Below are positions 1-6,950 of a stretch of DNA of 14,672 nt, in pieces. A program made the translations under genes and the position numbers. Origin of the DNA: an uncultured Bacilli bacterium. GTDB lineage: Bacteria; Bacillota_I; Bacilli_A; RF39; UBA660. The stretch lies in contig CANRHM010000020.1 of the NCBI GenBank assembly GCA_947630415.1, forward strand, positions 1 to 14,672. Direction: 5' to 3'. The notes under the pieces are model-generated. The model was not told where the DNA came from and did not search any database. It saw only the letters and a list, made by a program, of their open reading frames with translations. Positions within the stretch are counted from its first letter, which is position 1. Every line of letters begins with the position of its first letter.

Positions 1-893
1 AGGATTATGGTGGTGTGGTTCCTGAGATTGCGAGTAGACAACATGTGAAAAACATTACCATGGTCTTGGATGAGTGCCTTACCAAAGCAAATAAAACGAT
101 GGAGGATGTGGATGCCATTGCCGTTACCTATGGACCGGGATTAATTGGATCACTCCTTATTGGATTAGAGGCTGCTAAAACGCTTGCTTTTATTTATCAT
201 AAACCCTTAATTCCTGTTCATCACATCAAGGGACATATCTATGCCAATAATTTAGTGAAGCGTTTAACCTTTCCATTGATTGCTTTGGTCGTAAGTGGAG
301 GACATACTGAACTTATCTATATGAAGGAAGACTATTCTTTTCAGAAATTAGGGGGAACTCTCGATGATGCAGTGGGAGAATGTTACGATAAAGTGGCACG
401 TGTTTTAGATATCCCTTATCCAGGAGGACCACTTTTAGATCAAATGGCGCATCAAGGGAAGCCCACCTATAATCTTCCTATTCCTTTAAATGATGATAGT
501 TTTCAGTTTAGCTTTAGTGGTCTTAAGAGTGCAGTTATTAATTTAGTGCATAATGAGTTACAACGGGGGAATGAAATTAATAAAGAAGATTTAGCATGTT
601 CGTTTCAAAAAGTAGTAGTGGAAGTAATCACTAAAAAAACGATGAAGGCTATTGAAGATTATGGGGTTAAAAATTTGATTGTAGCAGGAGGAGTTGCGGC
701 TAACAAAGGATTAAGAGAAAGCCTAACCAAAATTTGTGAAGAAAAAGGAATTGATCTTACGATTCCACCTATTAAGTATTGCACAGATAATGCAACTATG
801 ATTGCTTCCGCGGGATATTATGCCTATCTTCATGGAAAAGTAGCTGATCTTTCACTCAATGCGAAATCCAGTGTTCCGATTGAAGAAGATTAA
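1..893 (+). CDS. tsaD: tRNA N6-adenosine threonylcarbamoyltransferase TsaD, 5'-truncated by the window edge
   Basis: TsaD transfers the threonylcarbamoyl group from threonylcarbamoyl-AMP to A37 of ANN-decoding tRNAs, working in bacteria with TsaB and TsaE in the cytoplasm. The frame is open from the first base (first whole codon at 3) and opens with YGGVVPEIASRQH, which in the family follows about 35-40 N-terminal residues, so the true start lies upstream of the window and the GTG at 15 is internal. Visible family marks are the HxxxH metal-binding pair (HIKGH, bases 222-236), VSGGHTEL, the GGTLDDAVGECYDKVAR stretch, FSFSGLKSA, VAGGVAANKGLR and the C-terminal TDNATMIA, whose Asp (786-788) is a metal ligand in this ASKHA-fold family. 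The 3' end is intact. An HD-domain gene follows after 24 bases with no terminator between, so the two are probably co-transcribed. Assignment is secure. Confidence 0.97.
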   Translation, partial: DYGGVVPEIASRQHVKNITMVLDECLTKANKTMEDVDAIAVTYGPGLIGSLLIGLEAAKTLAFIYHKPLIPVHHIKGHIYANNLVKRLTFPLIALVVSGGHTELIYMKEDYSFQKLGGTLDDAVGECYDKVARVLDIPYPGGPLLDQMAHQGKPTYNLPIPLNDDSFQFSFSGLKSAVINLVHNELQRGNEINKEDLACSFQKVVVEVITKKTMKAIEDYGVKNLIVAGGVAANKGLRESLTKICEEKGIDLTIPPIKYCTDNATMIASAGYYAYLHGKVADLSLNAKSSVPIEED

Positions 894-917
894 GTATAAA
901 GAGAACGAGGTGTAAAA

Positions 918-1499
918 ATGAAGATGAGTAAAGAGGATGCACGTAAACTTTTAGAAGATGCATCCAAAATAACTCCCCATCAAGGTTGGGTGGAGCATTC
1001 TAAGTGTGTATCTTATGCGGCAGGAAAGATTGCAAAAGCCTTAAATCTAGATGTGGAAAAAGCGGAAACCTTAGGTCTCATTCACGATATCGGAAAGCGT
1101 ACGGGAGATTTTAAAAATCATGTGATGAATGGCTATCATTATTTAAAAGAATTAGGATACGACGATGAATATTGTAACATTTGTTTAACGCATTCTTATC
1201 TTAATAATGACGCCAATTGTACCGCAGGAGGCATTCCCGTAGATATTCCTTTTCGTAATAAATTTGTTAAAAATCATACCTATACGATTTATGAAAAAAT
1301 AATTAATCTTTGCGATTTGATGTGCACGAGCAAAGTAAATACAGTTGATAAGAGGCTAATCGATATCATTATTCGAAGAGGGGCTTACCCTAATACGCAA
1401 TACCACGTACAAGAAACATACAAACTCAAAGCTTATTTTGATGACCTTTTAGGCTATAATGTATATGATCTATTTCCAGAAATTAAAGAAAATCTCTAA
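918..1499 (+). CDS. HD-domain (HDIG) phosphohydrolase, substrate unknown
   Basis: A 193-residue soluble protein of the HD superfamily, metal-dependent phosphohydrolases that usually act on nucleotides or phosphoesters. The motif runs in the expected order: H27 in WVEHSKC, the H56-D57 doublet in LIHDIGKR, further histidines at 68, 74 and 92 that may help bind a second metal, and D133 in NLCDLMC. The protein is essentially a single HD domain with no partner domain, transmembrane segment or signal peptide. The start at 918 has a purine-rich AACGAGGTG upstream; an alternative ATG at 924 cannot be excluded. It follows tsaD closely and is followed at once by a strong intrinsic terminator, so it ends the tsaD transcription unit. 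The substrate cannot be read from sequence; YqeK-like nucleotide hydrolases and ppGpp-type hydrolases are relatives, but no diagnostic feature of either is visible. Confidence 0.85.
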   Translation: MKMSKEDARKLLEDASKITPHQGWVEHSKCVSYAAGKIAKALNLDVEKAETLGLIHDIGKRTGDFKNHVMNGYHYLKELGYDDEYCNICLTHSYLNNDANCTAGGIPVDIPFRNKFVKNHTYTIYEKIINLCDLMCTSKVNTVDKRLIDIIIRRGAYPNTQYHVQETYKLKAYFDDLLGYNVYDLFPEIKENL

Positions 1500-1500
1500 T

Positions 1501-1528
1501 AGAAGTCTTTTAAAAAGGCTTCTTTTTT
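1501..1528 (+). terminator. Rho-independent terminator after the tsaD-HD unit
   Basis: A hairpin with arms AGAAGTCTTT (1501-1510) and AAAGGCTTCT (1514-1523), a 3-base loop and one G-U pair, runs into six T's (1523-1528). It begins two bases after the stop codon of the HD-domain gene. Confidence 0.9.
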
Positions 1529-1548
1529 GTGGTAGATCCTTGTTTTAC

Positions 1549-1577
1549 TTGAAAAAATCCTTCTTTTATGCTAAAAT
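1549..1577 (+). promoter_or_regulatory. Sigma-A-type promoter of the peptidase/orphan/ASCH cassette
   Basis: TTGAAA (1549-1554), a 17-base spacer, and TAAAAT (1572-1577) preceded by TGC (1569-1571), an extended -10. The predicted transcription start near 1584 leaves a leader of about 42 bases carrying AAAGGAGGGG before the ATG at 1626. It sits directly behind a terminator, so this is the start of a new unit. Confidence 0.85.
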
Positions 1578-1625
1578 AAGAGCCAACTTTAGGGAAGTAG
1601 ACTTGAATATAAAAGGAGGGGTAGC

Positions 1626-2438
1626 ATGAATTATTTAGCACATCTTTTTAGACTTTCGGAACAAGATTTGAAAAAAGAAGTTTATAGAGAATTAAAAAAG
1701 ATGAGAAAGAAACCTTATTGGCATAGAGATTTTATTTATGCTAAAGGAACTGTTCCTATTTTATTAGTGGCGCATATGGATACTGTATTTGAAAATCCTC
1801 CTAGAGAAGTTTACTATAAAAAGTCGGAAGATAAGATTTTTTCTTTCACGAATGGTCTTGGTGCGGATGATCGATGTGGTGTTTATGCTTTATTAGAGAT
1901 ATCAAAAAAATACAATCCATCTGTTTTATTTACCCAAGGAGAAGAGATTGGTTTAATAGGCGCCCAAAGTGCTGTTGATACGTTAGCAAAACCGAAGGTA
2001 AAATACATTATTGAATTCGATCGTATGGGAAGTAATGATATGGTCTTTTACGATTGTGGGAATACTCCATTTATGAACTATATAAAACAGTTTGGTTTTG
2101 AAAAACAATATGGAACGTATAGTGATATTTCTATTCTAGGTCCTATTTGGGATATTGCATCTGTCAATTTGAGTTGTGGTTATTATCGTGAACATTCTAA
2201 AAGTGAATACGTGATTTTTCATGAATTAGAACACAATATTGAAAGAGTAGAAAAGATGATTCAAGATTATGAGCAAGTGCCTTATTTTGATCATAGAGAA
2301 GTTTTTCCTTTAAAAGAAGCCTATCCTTTGCCTGGAATGAATAATCCCTTTTCTTTATATCTAGATCAAATCTATGGTATAACTAAGGATGCCACTGCTA
2401 AGGGAAATGTTTATCAAAAGAAAAAAGAAATAAAATAA
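1626..2438 (+). CDS. Short M20/M28-family-like metallopeptidase
   Basis: A 270-residue protein that resembles dinuclear-zinc aminopeptidases and deacylases of clan MH. The expected ligand set is present: VAHMDTV (H50, D52), GLGADDRCG (D81/D82, the bridging Asp), TQGEEIGL (E106 general base, E107 ligand), IIEFDRMG (D132) and a late His in GYYREH (H190). The fold appears to be the catalytic domain only: at 270 residues it lacks the roughly 100-residue dimerisation domain of classical M20 enzymes, as in compact M28/M42-like and phage- or plasmid-borne relatives. No signal peptide is seen, so it probably acts in the cytoplasm. The start is well supported by AGGAGG (1614-1619), 6 bases from ATG. 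It is the first gene after a strong promoter; the 863-residue orphan starts 21 bases after its stop. The substrate is unknown; peptides, amides or acyl-amino acids are all possible. Confidence 0.85.
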   Translation: MNYLAHLFRLSEQDLKKEVYRELKKMRKKPYWHRDFIYAKGTVPILLVAHMDTVFENPPREVYYKKSEDKIFSFTNGLGADDRCGVYALLEISKKYNPSVLFTQGEEIGLIGAQSAVDTLAKPKVKYIIEFDRMGSNDMVFYDCGNTPFMNYIKQFGFEKQYGTYSDISILGPIWDIASVNLSCGYYREHSKSEYVIFHELEHNIERVEKMIQDYEQVPYFDHREVFPLKEAYPLPGMNNPFSLYLDQIYGITKDATAKGNVYQKKKEIK

Positions 2439-2459
2439 AGTAGTAAAGAGGTAGTAAAA

Positions 2460-5051
2460 ATGAACAATAGAAAAGAACAAAATAATATAGATGAAGAAAT
2501 TAAAAACATTCCGTTAGACAGGTTACTTGACTTATCTCATTTAAAACAGGCTGTTGAGTACGTTTATCAAAATTCAACCGCTAGTCCAGATTATTGGTTT
2601 CGTTTAATAAATCTTTATCATGAAGCTTTAATCACACCTCCTACTTTATCTACGTTTAATGCTCTTTTTGACGCATCGATTGAAGATGATTATAAAAAAT
2701 ATCGAAGTGAGCATCACAATGAATATGAAAATCTATTTGGTAAAATATGTACAGAGTTAAAAAACAATACTGTTTTTGATGAAGCACTTTTACATCTTTC
2801 TTTTTTAGATCAAATGCAATCTGTACTTGGAAAAAAAGGAAGACTTTTAGTGGATGCTATGAAAAAGTATTTTGCAATTTATCATGGAGATAATCCGAAT
2901 AAAGTTGTATCTATCCAATTGTATCAAAATACGATTGCAAAGTTATCAGCGCTTTATGTTGCTAAGAGTAAGGAAGTTTATAAGAAAGAGAAAAAGAGAA
3001 AAGCACGAGAATGGATTTTACCTTACTTTACTCTAAATTTAGACCATCCAGATATAAAGAAAAAGATAAAACATCAAAAGCAAAAACACTATTTAAAAGT
3101 ACTTTATCAAGAAAAGAATGACGTGTTAATGTCCTTTTTACAAGAACTTATCGATAAAGAAAAGGACTCTGTATCTAGTTCTCTTCTTTCTTCTATGATC
3201 GATTATTTTATCCTACAAGAGGGAACAGATTTAAGTAGGATTGTTACAAAACCTTCTTATTATGATGCCTATAAAACATATAAAAAGGCTATCAAATTAA
3301 CGAATCGTTTAAATAGTGGTTATATCTCTTACGATGGAGACGAAGTGAAATATTATCGCTCGTTTATTACGTTTGATGAAAAAGATAAAAGCTATAAAGT
3401 GGATATGAAAGTAGATGATGAACTCTTATTATCTCAAGACAATTTTAATTATGAAAAATGGGAAAGAGTTTTTCGAAATCTACGTAAAGAAATTATTTTA
3501 AAAGCACATACTTTGGATGTGGATGAATCGATTTCTTTAGATTTGGTCAACTATGTAAAGAAACGAATTCCAATGAGTGATGAGTACTATGTTTTTGATA
3601 GTGAAAATGTTTATCAGGAATTTCATTTGTCAGATTTTCTAGCCGTTTGTAAAATGAAGGGAGATCTTACTCTTTCGCAAGAACAAAGTCTTATCGATGA
3701 AGAGTCGTATCAAAATGTAAAGCAATTATTTGTAAATAATGGTTTATTATGGATTATGTTATTTATCTTTAAGAGTAATTTATTTAAACCGGAAGATAAA
3801 GAGTACCATATTAGAAATTATCAAAAATTAATTCACAATATGAATCAAATTACAATGTTTGTTAAAGGAAGTAATCTATCACTTACTCAATTTAGTGATG
3901 TTCTTTTAATGAATGCTATTAGTAGTTGTTGTAGCAGTGAAGATATGGCGATTTTAGGCAAAGAAGTTATTGAGAAATTATACCGTAATACCGATTTTAC
4001 TAATAAAGATGAAAAGGTAATTGTAGATCGGGCTAAAAGACTTTTTAGTAGAGGAATGCTAAGAAGTAAGTCAACCGTTCCTTATATAAAAGGACATTAT
4101 GGAAACTATAGTTATTCACTTTATGATGCTCAAGATGAAACTGCTTTATTAGCAGGCATTCATACCGATTCTTGTTTTAGACCGGATGGAACAGACAATG
4201 ATTTTATGCATTATTGTATTTTGGATAAGAATGGATTTATCATTAAGATTTGTGATTATTTTGGAAACTTTATCGCAAGAGCATCCGGTTTTCGAAATGG
4301 GAACTGTGTTCTAATCAATCAGCTTCGAACAATATATGATAAAAATGGACTTTATAGAGGTTCATCTCGAAATGAGCAACAAGATATTATTGAGACTTTT
4401 AAAAAGGCTTGTAACGATATCGTAACGGTTTCTCAAAATAACCCTTTAGAGCAGGTAAAAATCGATTTTGTTTTTGTCAATAAGAGTTATACGTTAGCCT
4501 ATATGCGGTCTAATGTGGGAGGAGATGTCTTTGCTAAGATTACCAATTCATTGGTGGATACAAAAAGCGAAGATTGGCTCGACTTTGTCGGAACGACTAG
4601 AAATTTAAAAGATGCTCGTTTCAATAAAAGGTTTACGACCGATTATGGAGATTATCAACTTATTTGTGTGGCGTCTAAAAAGAAAAGAGAAAGTGTTCGT
4701 TTTCATGAAGTGAATCTGTGTGATGTTCCAGCCATTTATGAAAGAGAAAGAAGTAAAGTAGAGGTTGTTTTAGCTCCTACTTTGGTAGAAGAGAAAAAAG
4801 TGAATCGCATTCGTGCTGTAAATGCTTTCTTTAGAGATGAAGTATATACGCCTTTAAAGTTGTCTCAAGAAAATACGCTTGTCCTAGGGGATAACTGGTA
4901 CCTTATTTGGAAAGATGGAGAAGTTTTGGATACTTGCATTTTAGTACAGGATGAAAAAGCTAAAAAGGAATATGCAGCCGCGGTATCTGCACTAGAGGAA
5001 CAAACTTTGGCTCCACAAAAAATAAGTACTAAAGTATTTGAGAAGAAATGA
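2460..5051 (+). CDS. Large orphan protein (863 aa) with a C-terminal Cys/His-containing module
   Basis: I do not recognise this protein as a named family. It has no signal peptide or clear membrane span; a hydrophobic stretch around residues 424-440 looks buried rather than transmembrane. The first half is mostly helical-looking and Lys/Glu-rich, with a very basic patch around residues 166-184 (KEKKRKAREW at its end). The most distinctive part is near residues 540-660: a short basic lead-in, then GIHTDSCFRPDG (H568, C572), DFMHYC (H584, C586), a beta-like run with IKICDYFGNFIARAS, and FRNGNCVLINQLR. From memory this layout (T-x-C-x-R-x-x-G, then strands with IA and RNGN) resembles an uncharacterised module in large phage, plasmid and Firmicute proteins; that likeness is untested. 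A start at 2460 is supported by AAAGAGG upstream. It lies between the metallopeptidase and the ASCH fusion in one cassette and ends in TGA. Confidence 0.8.
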   Translation: MNNRKEQNNIDEEIKNIPLDRLLDLSHLKQAVEYVYQNSTASPDYWFRLINLYHEALITPPTLSTFNALFDASIEDDYKKYRSEHHNEYENLFGKICTELKNNTVFDEALLHLSFLDQMQSVLGKKGRLLVDAMKKYFAIYHGDNPNKVVSIQLYQNTIAKLSALYVAKSKEVYKKEKKRKAREWILPYFTLNLDHPDIKKKIKHQKQKHYLKVLYQEKNDVLMSFLQELIDKEKDSVSSSLLSSMIDYFILQEGTDLSRIVTKPSYYDAYKTYKKAIKLTNRLNSGYISYDGDEVKYYRSFITFDEKDKSYKVDMKVDDELLLSQDNFNYEKWERVFRNLRKEIILKAHTLDVDESISLDLVNYVKKRIPMSDEYYVFDSENVYQEFHLSDFLAVCKMKGDLTLSQEQSLIDEESYQNVKQLFVNNGLLWIMLFIFKSNLFKPEDKEYHIRNYQKLIHNMNQITMFVKGSNLSLTQFSDVLLMNAISSCCSSEDMAILGKEVIEKLYRNTDFTNKDEKVIVDRAKRLFSRGMLRSKSTVPYIKGHYGNYSYSLYDAQDETALLAGIHTDSCFRPDGTDNDFMHYCILDKNGFIIKICDYFGNFIARASGFRNGNCVLINQLRTIYDKNGLYRGSSRNEQQDIIETFKKACNDIVTVSQNNPLEQVKIDFVFVNKSYTLAYMRSNVGGDVFAKITNSLVDTKSEDWLDFVGTTRNLKDARFNKRFTTDYGDYQLICVASKKKRESVRFHEVNLCDVPAIYERERSKVEVVLAPTLVEEKKVNRIRAVNAFFRDEVYTPLKLSQENTLVLGDNWYLIWKDGEVLDTCILVQDEKAKKEYAAAVSALEEQTLAPQKISTKVFEKK

Positions 5052-5068
5052 TAAAGCTGTGTTATAAT
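5038..5068 (+). promoter_or_regulatory. Probable internal promoter for the ASCH fusion gene
   Basis: A perfect TATAAT (5063-5068) preceded by TGT (5060-5062) makes an extended -10; a possible -35 is TTGAGA (5038-5043), but its 19-base spacer is long. Transcription would start near 5075, downstream of the GTG at 5073, which argues for the ATG at 5091 as the translation start. It straddles the stop codon of the 863-residue gene. Confidence 0.6.
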
Positions 5069-5080
5069 AAAAGTGAAAAT

Positions 5081-5085
5081 GAGGG
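5081..5085 (+). promoter_or_regulatory. Ribosome binding site deciding the ASCH fusion start
   Basis: GAGGG lies 5 bases before the ATG at 5091. The earlier in-frame GTG (5073) and ATG (5079) lie upstream of or touching this site, so 5091 is preferred. Confidence 0.7.
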
Positions 5086-5090
5086 ATTGC

Positions 5091-5987
5091 ATGAAGGTAT
5101 TAAGTATAACGGAACCTTATGCTACATTGATTAAAGATAAGAAAAAACGTATCGAAACGAGGAGTTTTAAAACAACTTATCGAGGATGTTTATATATTCA
5201 TGCCAGTAAAACAAAAATAGCAAAAGAAGTTTTGCGTCATAAAGAATTAATGAATCTAGTGGATTCCAATTCTTTTCACTTTGGTTCTATTATTGCGAAA
5301 TGTGAATTAGTAGATTGCATTTACATGACCAAAGAGTTTGTTTTAGACATTAAAAAGAATCATCCGCAAGAATATCTATGTGGTGATTACAAGGCAGGAC
5401 GTTATGCTTGGATACTAGATCATATTGAGCCTTTAAAAGTACCCGTTAAAGCAAAAGGACAACTAGGGCTTTGGAATTATTATGATGAAGAAGCTATTAT
5501 GTTTTTGATGGATGCTATTTCTTATGGATGGGTGGATCAAAAAGGTAATAAACATATAGAAGATATGGATTTGTTTGCTAATGCTTACAAATTACAATCA
5601 CCTAAAGAGATAATACAAAGTAGGCTTGGTGTTTGTTGGGACCAAGTAGAATTAGAGAGATATTATTTTAAAAATACTGCTTTTCCGTTTGCTACTTATT
5701 TTTTAGTTTATGATGATCATGATCAATGTCCTACGCATACTTTTTTAGTTTATGAAAAAGAGCACAAAGTGTATTGGTTTGAACATGCTTGGGAAAAATA
5801 TAGAGGGATTCATGAATATGCCTCATATGAAGATTTAATAGAAGATGTCAAAGAAAAGTTTATTGGGGATTTAGATACTTACCAAAAAGGGAACTTATTT
5901 CTATATTGTTATCAAAAACCAAAATATGGTTTATCCACAGAAGACTTTTATAAATATTGTACAAGTAGTAAACAAATTCATTTGTGA
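5091..5987 (+). CDS. ASCH domain fused to a transglutaminase/papain-like domain
   Basis: A 298-residue two-domain protein. Residues 1-135 form an ASCH domain (PUA-like beta barrel, a fold linked to RNA or modified-nucleobase binding): MKVLSITEPYATLI at the start, KRIETRSFKTTYRG, LYIHASK, and the closing VKAKGQLGLWNY. Residues 165-298 look like a transglutaminase/papain-type thiol domain: RLGVCWDQVELER (C182 as likely nucleophile), THTFLVYE (H216 as likely catalytic His), and VYWFEHAWEKYRGIHEY (E231/H232 at the position of the acid). The C-terminal half is known to me as a stand-alone domain in gut Firmicutes; the reaction is unknown, and protease, deamidase, transglutaminase or substrate-binding roles are all open. 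There is no signal peptide, so it is presumably cytoplasmic. The start at 5091 is chosen from the GAGGG site and the ASCH N-terminus. It is the third gene of the cassette, 39 bases after the orphan, with its own likely promoter. Confidence 0.85.
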   Translation: MKVLSITEPYATLIKDKKKRIETRSFKTTYRGCLYIHASKTKIAKEVLRHKELMNLVDSNSFHFGSIIAKCELVDCIYMTKEFVLDIKKNHPQEYLCGDYKAGRYAWILDHIEPLKVPVKAKGQLGLWNYYDEEAIMFLMDAISYGWVDQKGNKHIEDMDLFANAYKLQSPKEIIQSRLGVCWDQVELERYYFKNTAFPFATYFLVYDDHDQCPTHTFLVYEKEHKVYWFEHAWEKYRGIHEYASYEDLIEDVKEKFIGDLDTYQKGNLFLYCYQKPKYGLSTEDFYKYCTSSKQIHL

Positions 5988-5993
5988 TATAAT
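5985..5993 (+). promoter_or_regulatory. Extended -10 promoter for the PepSY gene, overlapping a stop codon
   Basis: TGATATAAT: the TGA stop of the ASCH fusion (5985-5987) is also the TGn of an extended -10, followed by perfect TATAAT (5988-5993). No good -35 is seen at 16-18 bases. The predicted start near 6000 leaves a leader of about 15 bases. Confidence 0.6.
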
Positions 5994-6000
5994 TAGAAAG

Positions 6001-6006
6001 AAAGGA
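6001..6006 (+). promoter_or_regulatory. Ribosome binding site deciding the PepSY gene start
   Basis: AAAGGA ends 8 bases before the ATG at 6015. The in-frame ATG at 6006 overlaps this site and is therefore an unlikely start. Confidence 0.65.
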
Positions 6007-6014
6007 TGGTTGCT

Positions 6015-6461
6015 ATGAAGAATAATAACAATAACAATAACAATAACAATCAATTACTCATTGTTGTTTTAATAGGAATTATCGTACTTTTAACTATTGG
6101 ATGCATCTTCTTATTTATTAAGGTAGAAAACCTTTATGAACGAGGTGAGAATACTTCTAATAACAATGGTTATATCGATACACCTAACACCAACTATGAT
6201 AACGATGATTTCAATAATAATACCAATACCAATCAAAATACAAATAACTATATTACCAAAGATGAAGCCATCGATATTGCTTTAAAAGATATCAAATTAA
6301 CAAGAAATGATGTATACGATTTAGAAGTAGAATTAGAATTAGAAAGAAAATACAATGCTACGGTATATGAAGTAAACTTTGATTATCAATATCTTGATTA
6401 TGAGTACTATATCGATGCTGTAAGTGGCAAAATATTAAAATCATTTAGTGAAATGGATTAA
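6015..6461 (+). CDS. Membrane-anchored PepSY-domain protein with poly-Asn N-terminus
   Basis: A 148-residue protein. After Met-Lys come ten consecutive Asn (bases 6021-6050, an AATAAC-type repeat), one transmembrane helix at about residues 13-36, an Asn/Thr-rich low-complexity linker (about 37-78), and a C-terminal PepSY domain (about 79-146) recognised by ITKDEAIDIALKD, a middle strand pattern with YEVNFDY, and the ending YYIDAVSGKILKS. PepSY domains occur in the propeptides of M4 peptidases and in small exported proteins, where they are thought to inhibit or bind proteases or other ligands; here the domain should face outside, tethered by the linker. The start at 6015 is preferred to 6006 because of the AAAGGA site. 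It has its own extended -10 promoter and a terminator behind it, so it can be a one-gene unit although it adjoins the peptidase cassette. Confidence 0.85.
   Translation: MKNNNNNNNNNNQLLIVVLIGIIVLLTIGCIFLFIKVENLYERGENTSNNNGYIDTPNTNYDNDDFNNNTNTNQNTNNYITKDEAIDIALKDIKLTRNDVYDLEVELELERKYNATVYEVNFDYQYLDYEYYIDAVSGKILKSFSEMD
6021..6050 (+). repeat. AATAAC-type microsatellite coding for ten Asn
   Basis: After two AAT codons, AAC and AAT alternate to give ten Asn codons. The 6-base unit is a multiple of three, so copy-number change would alter Asn number without shifting frame. Confidence 0.9.
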
Positions 6462-6476
6462 TAAAAGAAAAAAAAG

Positions 6477-6503
6477 ATCAATCTAAAAGTGATTGATTTT
6501 TTT
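6477..6503 (+). terminator. Rho-independent terminator after the PepSY gene
   Basis: Arms ATCAATC (6477-6483) and GATTGAT (6491-6497) with a 7-base loop and a run of seven T's (6497-6503). The preceding A-run can extend the stem against the T's, so weak bidirectional activity is possible. Confidence 0.85.
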
Positions 6504-6521
6504 GTGGATTAAAAAATTTTA

Positions 6522-6550
6522 TTGACATAATTGTATATACTGTATATAAT
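6522..6550 (+). promoter_or_regulatory. Full-consensus sigma-A promoter of the GntR-ABC operon
   Basis: TTGACA (6522-6527), a 17-base spacer and TATAAT (6545-6550), a perfect consensus. The predicted start is near 6557, leaving a leader of about 17 bases with GAGGTG (6564-6569) before ATG 6574. Such a strong promoter for a transporter operon implies that it is normally held down by a repressor. Confidence 0.93.
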
Positions 6551-6562
6551 CAATATATACAA
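6531..6562 (+). promoter_or_regulatory. Likely operator of the YtrA-type repressor
   Basis: TGTATATA (6541-6548), 5 bases, TATATACA (6554-6561) form a perfect inverted repeat covering the -10 and the predicted start. The outer TTGTATATA (6531-6539) also pairs with TATATACAA (6554-6562). YtrA-subfamily GntR repressors bind palindromes at their own promoters, so autoregulation is the natural reading; binding itself is inferred. Confidence 0.7.
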
Positions 6563-6573
6563 AGAGGTGAATT

Positions 6574-6948
6574 ATGGAAATAATTATTAGTAATTCAAGT
6601 GGTGTTCCTATATATGAGCAAATCAAAGAACAAATTAAAGCGAAAATTATAGCCAATGAATTAAAAACAAATGAGCTACTACCTTCCATAAGAACCTTAG
6701 CTAAAGATTTGCGTTGTAGTGTGATTACGACTAAGAATGCTTATGAAGAGTTAGTTAAAGAAGGTTATGTTAAAACCATTCCTTCGAAAGGATTCTATGT
6801 AGCCTCTATCAATAAAGAGATTATTTTAGAGGAACAGTTAAATCAAATTGAAGGCTTTTTAAATCAGGCTATTGTACTAGCCAAAAGGAATCAAATCCCT
6901 AAAAAGGCGATTAATGAAATGATTACAATTTTATACGAGGAGGAATAA
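6574..6948 (+). CDS. GntR-family transcriptional repressor, YtrA subfamily
   Basis: A 124-residue DNA-binding protein. Residues 10-76 are a typical GntR winged helix-turn-helix: PIYEQIKEQIKAKI, then LPSIRTLAKDLRCS (helix-turn-helix), the NAYEELVKEGYV recognition region and the wing SKGFYV. The C-terminal part (about residues 84-124) is short and helical, suited to dimerisation and too small for the effector domains of FadR- or HutC-type members; this is the YtrA mark. YtrA repressors control adjacent ABC transporters, often induced by cell-wall antibiotics. The ABC gene starts 2 bases after its stop and its AGGAGG (6938-6943) lies within this gene, so translation is probably coupled. The start has GAGGTG 4 bases upstream. 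The effector is unknown. Confidence 0.92.
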   Translation: MEIIISNSSGVPIYEQIKEQIKAKIIANELKTNELLPSIRTLAKDLRCSVITTKNAYEELVKEGYVKTIPSKGFYVASINKEIILEEQLNQIEGFLNQAIVLAKRNQIPKKAINEMITILYEEE

Positions 6949-6950
6949 CA

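Noticed and set aside
4865..5092. 75-codon open frame on the - strand over the end of the 863-residue gene
   Set aside because: It overlaps two + strand genes and a promoter and has a low-complexity translation with no recognisable domain.
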